Assembly (NCBI GenBank): GCA_900557195.1
Contig: USRT01000020.1
Span: 1-36,661 of the forward strand
DNA from: an uncultured Clostridium sp.
GTDB lineage: Bacteria > Bacillota > Clostridia > TANB77 > CAG-508
Length of the DNA: 36,661 nucleotides
Direction of reading: 5' to 3'
In this document: positions 34,232-36,661 of the stretch, in pieces
Layout of the letters: the number at the start of each line of letters is the position of its first letter
Numbering within the stretch: the stretch's first letter is position 1
Position numbers and translations under genes: made by a program
The notes under the pieces: model-generated
The model's database searches: none
What the model was told of the DNA's origin: nothing
The model's input: the letters and a program-made list of their open reading frames with translations, nothing else

Positions 34232-34260
34232 ATTGTATCATTTTTCTATGAATATGTCAA
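34232..34260 (-). promoter_or_regulatory. Promoter of the str operon
   Basis: On the minus strand TTGACA (34260-34255), a 17-bp spacer and TACAAT (34237-34232). The hexamers are the same as those of the promoter at 91-119, which points to the presumed rRNA operon. Confidence 0.8.
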
Positions 34261-34354
34261 TATTTTGTTTGTATTATCAGAAAAAAGAATATAATTCAAT
34301 ATTTATTAAACTGGTCATATATAAATATATTAGTTGTTCTTTTTTATTAATATT

Positions 34355-35497
34355 CTATCTTTCACTTTTTCCTTGTTCAACCTTTTTATCAAGAGCTTCT
34401 TTATATATTTCCTGAACGATTTCATGTCTCATTACATCACCATCTAGTTTAATTTCATCCTTAAAAGATTTTACTGTTGTTGGTTCTGGAGTTGTTGGTT
34501 CTGGTAATGCAGGTTTTTTTGTAAATAAACTTTTGAAAGATTCCCATCTACTAGGAGCTCCTGCTTCTCTTTTTCCAAATAATCCTTTAAATGTTTCCCA
34601 TTTTGATTGGCTAACCGTTGTTGGCGCTGGTGCTGTTGGCGCTGGTGCTGTTGGTGCTGGTGCTGTTGCTGTTGCTACTGGGGCTACTTTATATAGACTA
34701 TCTCTAGCATATGTATAATCATGTATTTTATTTTCACTTCTCCTTATTAATCTATCACAATTACTTATACTTTTGTCTAAAGCTGCCCTAGTAGTTAGGT
34801 TGTCTATTTCTTCATTATATTTTGGATTATTAAATAATTTTTTTAAGTTATTTCTTTCTGTTTGTCTTTCACCAGCTAATGTTTTACGTTCTGTTTCTAA
34901 TTTTGCTTTGTCTGCATCTAATTTTGCTTTATCTATAGCATAATTTGGATCTGTAGGATCTAGTTTATCTATTTTCTCTTCAACATCTTTTATCTCACTA
35001 TCTTTTTTGCTAATTTCAAGTGATTTATTCTCGATATTGTTAACAATCATTATAGCTTGTGGATGTTTTTCAATCATATTTTTAAATTGTTCTAGATTTT
35101 CTTTTTTCTCTTCTTGTTCTTTTTTCTGTTTTTCAAATTTTGCAATTTGTCTTTGCGTTCTTATGTCTATTGCTCTATTGCATTGTTCTTTAACTTCAGG
35201 TATTGATTTTACATCAGCTATTATTTTGTTAATATCTTCTTGAACTTTTTGTTGTTGATTTTTTGCAGTCTCTATTTGAATTTTTATATAATCTATATTT
35301 ATTATCGCCTTATTTAACTCTGCTTGATATTTTTTCTTTTCAGCTGGCTTTGTTGCTACTTTCAAATTGTTTTCTGCTGTCTCTTTATCTTTTTCTGCTA
35401 ATTTTAAATCATTTTCATATTGTTCTAAAATAGTTTTAAATTTTTCAGTTGCAACTTTAAGTCTTAAATAGTCATTATTTAATTTTTCTAAATCCAT
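34355..35497 (-). CDS. Coiled-coil protein with Ala-Pro-Thr repeats and a repeated WExFKxLF motif
   Basis: I do not recognise this 380-residue cytoplasmic protein. Residues 1-280 are mostly charged coiled coil (LKVATEKFKTILEQYENDLK onward). An Ala/Pro/Thr repeat (APAPTAPAPT) near 285-305 follows. Two copies of a short aromatic motif come next (KWETFKGLFGKR and RWESFKSLFTKK, about 20 residues apart), then a second Pro/Thr linker and a charged helical end. The motif pair looks like a docking or membrane-surface element. ATG 35497 follows GGAG and lies one base after the 47-residue gene upstream; ATG 35542 lies inside that gene. It lies upstream of rpsL but is separated from it by the str promoter. 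Confidence 0.75.
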   Translation of the reverse strand: MDLEKLNNDYLRLKVATEKFKTILEQYENDLKLAEKDKETAENNLKVATKPAEKKKYQAELNKAIINIDYIKIQIETAKNQQQKVQEDINKIIADVKSIPEVKEQCNRAIDIRTQRQIAKFEKQKKEQEEKKENLEQFKNMIEKHPQAIMIVNNIENKSLEISKKDSEIKDVEEKIDKLDPTDPNYAIDKAKLDADKAKLETERKTLAGERQTERNNLKKLFNNPKYNEEIDNLTTRAALDKSISNCDRLIRRSENKIHDYTYARDSLYKVAPVATATAPAPTAPAPTAPAPTTVSQSKWETFKGLFGKREAGAPSRWESFKSLFTKKPALPEPTTPEPTTVKSFKDEIKLDGDVMRHEIVQEIYKEALDKKVEQGKSER

Positions 35498-35498
35498 A

Positions 35499-35642
35499 TT
35501 ATTTCTCCTCTTCTTTCTTTGTATCAATTTCGCATCTTTCAATTAATTCATCTGCTTTTTCTATTAATTCTTCTGATTCAAATTTTAAATCTAGCATTTT
35601 GCCAAATAATTCCAATGTATCTTTTTTTTCCTTTTCATCCAT
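35499..35642 (-). CDS. Small helical charged protein (47 aa) of the second coiled-coil pair
   Basis: A 47-residue protein, MDEKEKKDTLELFGKMLDLK, continuing with an acidic/basic helix (SEELIEKADELIERCEIDTK) and one Cys. ATG 35642 follows AGGAGGT by six bases. The stop is one base from the start of the large coiled-coil gene, indicating coupled translation. The layout mirrors the 40-residue gene at 16668. Confidence 0.65.
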   Translation of the reverse strand: MDEKEKKDTLELFGKMLDLKFESEELIEKADELIERCEIDTKKEEEK

Positions 35643-35660
35643 ATTAATACCTCCTATATA

Positions 35661-35679
35661 TAGGTACATACCATACCTA
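35661..35679. promoter_or_regulatory. Operator-like inverted repeat
   Basis: TAGGTA-N7-TACCTA lies between the -10 box (35685-35690) and the start of the 47-residue gene, where a repressor would block transcription. Confidence 0.4.
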
Positions 35680-35684
35680 TTATT

Positions 35685-35713
35685 ATTTTACCACACTTTT
35701 ACAATTTTTGCAA
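35685..35713 (-). promoter_or_regulatory. Promoter of the second coiled-coil pair
   Basis: On the minus strand TTGCAA (35713-35708), a 17-bp spacer and TAAAAT (35690-35685). The same hexamers and spacing occur in the rpsT promoter at 36479. Confidence 0.5.
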
Positions 35714-35761
35714 CTTTTATGTAAATGTAATAAAAATGTTATAATTTTGTAATATGTTCCC

Positions 35762-35803
35762 AAGAATAAAAATGAATGATAAAGCAATTATTCACCATTC
35801 ATT
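35762..35803 (-). terminator. Terminator of hpf
   Basis: AATGAATG (35771-35778) pairs with CATTCATT (35796-35803) and is followed on the minus strand by TTTTATTC. It lies 15 bp after the hpf stop. Confidence 0.65.
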
Positions 35804-35817
35804 TTTTATTTTTATTA

Positions 35818-36351
35818 CTATGCTTCTGGCTCTACCAAACCATAGTTTTTGTTATCTTTCATTTTATATATAACATTTACTTTTCCTGTTTCTATATTTA
35901 TAAATGTTAAAAATCTATCTTGTGGTTTTTCTTCTAATTTTAGTTTTGCGTCTTCTGGTGTTAAAGGTTTTATATCATAGTATAATGTCTTTAATATTTC
36001 ACCCTCTATTTCTTTTTCTTCCTCTTGTCTTAGTTCTTCTTTTCCTCTAATTGATTCTGTCATATTTTGCTTGTCTTTTTTAGTTTTCATTTTTCTTATT
36101 TGACCCTCTAATATATCTATGTCTTTATCTATTGAAGCATATAAATCCTTATGTGCTGTAACTGCTCTAAATCTATCTGTTCCTATTTTTACATCCATTT
36201 GTGCAACTTGTTCTGAACCTTCTGTTTTTATTGTTACATTTGCATCAATTTCATCTCCAAAATATTTTACTAATCTTTCAGCTTTTTTTTCGATGTATTC
36301 TTTTATAGCGTCTGTAGCTTTTATTTCCTTTCCTGTTATTGTTATATTCAT
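35818..36351 (-). CDS. hpf: Ribosome hibernation promoting factor, long form
   Basis: Dimerises 70S ribosomes into inactive 100S particles in stationary phase. The N-terminal S30AE domain (1-100) has MNITITGKEIKATDAIKEYI and TIKTEGSEQVAQMDVKIG. A charged linker (about 100-120) leads to the C-terminal dimerisation domain (about 125-177), with TPEDAKLKLEEKPQDRFLTF and GKVNVIYKMKDNKNYGLVEP. 177 residues is the long form usual in Firmicutes. ATG 36351 is preferred because GGAAGGAGAG lies just before it; the upstream TTG 36369 overlaps that site. It is divergent from rpsT. Confidence 0.95.
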   Translation of the reverse strand: MNITITGKEIKATDAIKEYIEKKAERLVKYFGDEIDANVTIKTEGSEQVAQMDVKIGTDRFRAVTAHKDLYASIDKDIDILEGQIRKMKTKKDKQNMTESIRGKEELRQEEEKEIEGEILKTLYYDIKPLTPEDAKLKLEEKPQDRFLTFINIETGKVNVIYKMKDNKNYGLVEPEA

Positions 36352-36478
36352 AACTATCTCTCCTTCCAAATTTTACAATATTATCGTTTGTACTCTCTTA
36401 TTATAGTTGTTATATGTATTTTTTTCAAGTCATTTTTTAAATTTTTAACACTGTAAGCATTAAATCTTTGCTAAATGC

Positions 36479-36507
36479 TTGCAAAATTTATATTTCCGTG
36501 TTAAAAT
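36479..36507 (+). promoter_or_regulatory. Promoter of rpsT
   Basis: TTGCAA (36479-36484), a 17-bp spacer and TAAAAT (36502-36507), about 40 bp before the start codon. Confidence 0.6.
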
Positions 36508-36549
36508 ATATTTTGTTATTATTTACTAACTTAAAGGGAGGTGCTAAAT

Positions 36550-36661
36550 ATGCCAAATATCAAATCAGCAATAAAACGTGTTAGCGTTATTGAAAAAAAG
36601 ACTGCTAGAAATAATATGATTAAATCAGGATATAAATCAGCTGTTAAAAAGTTTGAACAAG
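36550..36661 (+). CDS. rpsT: 30S ribosomal protein S20 (5' part, cut by the window edge)
   Basis: 16S rRNA-binding protein of the 30S body. The first 37 residues are visible: MPNIKSAIKRVSVIEKKTAR, then NNMIKSGYKSAVKKFEQ. This is the typical basic N-terminal helix of S20. ATG 36550 follows AAAGGGAGG. The rest lies beyond the window. Confidence 0.93.
   Translation, partial: MPNIKSAIKRVSVIEKKTARNNMIKSGYKSAVKKFEQ

Noticed and set aside
34620..34680. Tandem repeat as a variable-number contingency locus
   Set aside because: The Ala-Pro-Thr repeat is short and in frame, and in-frame Pro/Thr linkers are common; no evidence that copy number would switch expression.
1..36661. CRISPR arrays, tRNA genes, prophage or toxin-antitoxin loci
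   Set aside because: I saw no regularly spaced repeats, no cloverleaf-like sequence with a GTTCRAAYC-type T arm, and no phage or toxin genes.

Overview
The window is a piece of a low-GC, AT-rich (roughly 28% GC by eye) Gram-positive chromosome from the class Clostridia. Diagnostic features are the clostridial division/sporulation gene order (murA, ftsQ, DUF881 genes, sbp, ftsA, ftsZ, spoIIGA, sigE, sigG, ylmC), strong AAGGAGG ribosome binding sites, frequent TTG/GTG starts, and consensus TTGACA/TATAAT promoters. I cannot name the genus. Almost everything lies on the minus strand; a plus-strand island occupies 16.6-21.7 kb and rpsT begins at the right edge.

Layout. 1-418: three tandem minus-strand promoters and a leader hairpin pointing off the left edge, probably an rRNA operon leader. 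419-3192: ylmC, sigG, sigE and spoIIGA, the mother-cell/forespore sigma module. 3315-11595: murA, ftsQ, four DUF881 genes, sbp, ftsA, ftsZ. 11.8-16.5 kb: a double NTP-pyrophosphohydrolase, two HD-domain phosphohydrolases, a small unknown gene and topB. 16.6-18.6 kb (+): a small plus a large coiled-coil protein of unknown function. 18.8-21.7 kb (+): clpE-type ATPase and pgsA. 21.8-29.3 kb (-): BofC-like membrane protein, an alkaline-phosphatase-fold phosphodiesterase, a compositionally foreign HIT protein, comEC, and an SH3/NlpC-P60 hydrolase. 29.3-34.2 kb (-): the str operon rpsL-rpsG-fusA-tuf with structured intergenic regions. 34.3-36.4 kb (-): a second small-plus-large coiled-coil pair and hpf. 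36.55 kb (+): start of rpsT.

Main discovery. Four genes look broken at first sight: ylmC, sigE, spoIIGA and comEC (three breaks). All six breaks are identical in kind. The zero frame reaches an in-frame CGG codon, and the conserved protein continues exactly one base later, so that CGGN is read as GGN (Gly). Scanning both strands, I find no other in-frame CGG codon in any native gene of the window (about ten thousand codons), although CGG is common out of frame. The only other in-frame CGG is in the GC-richer, probably acquired HIT gene. Random errors or ordinary pseudogenes would not produce this. The simplest reading is that CGG has lost its normal Arg decoding in this organism and acts as a +1 frameshift (or four-base Gly) signal. 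In spoIIGA and sigE the codon right after CGG is a stop, so production of the sigma-E protease and of sigma-E itself would depend on the shift; comEC would need three shifts. This could be regulation, or tolerated drift at an efficient natural slip codon. I do not know of a published description and could not search.
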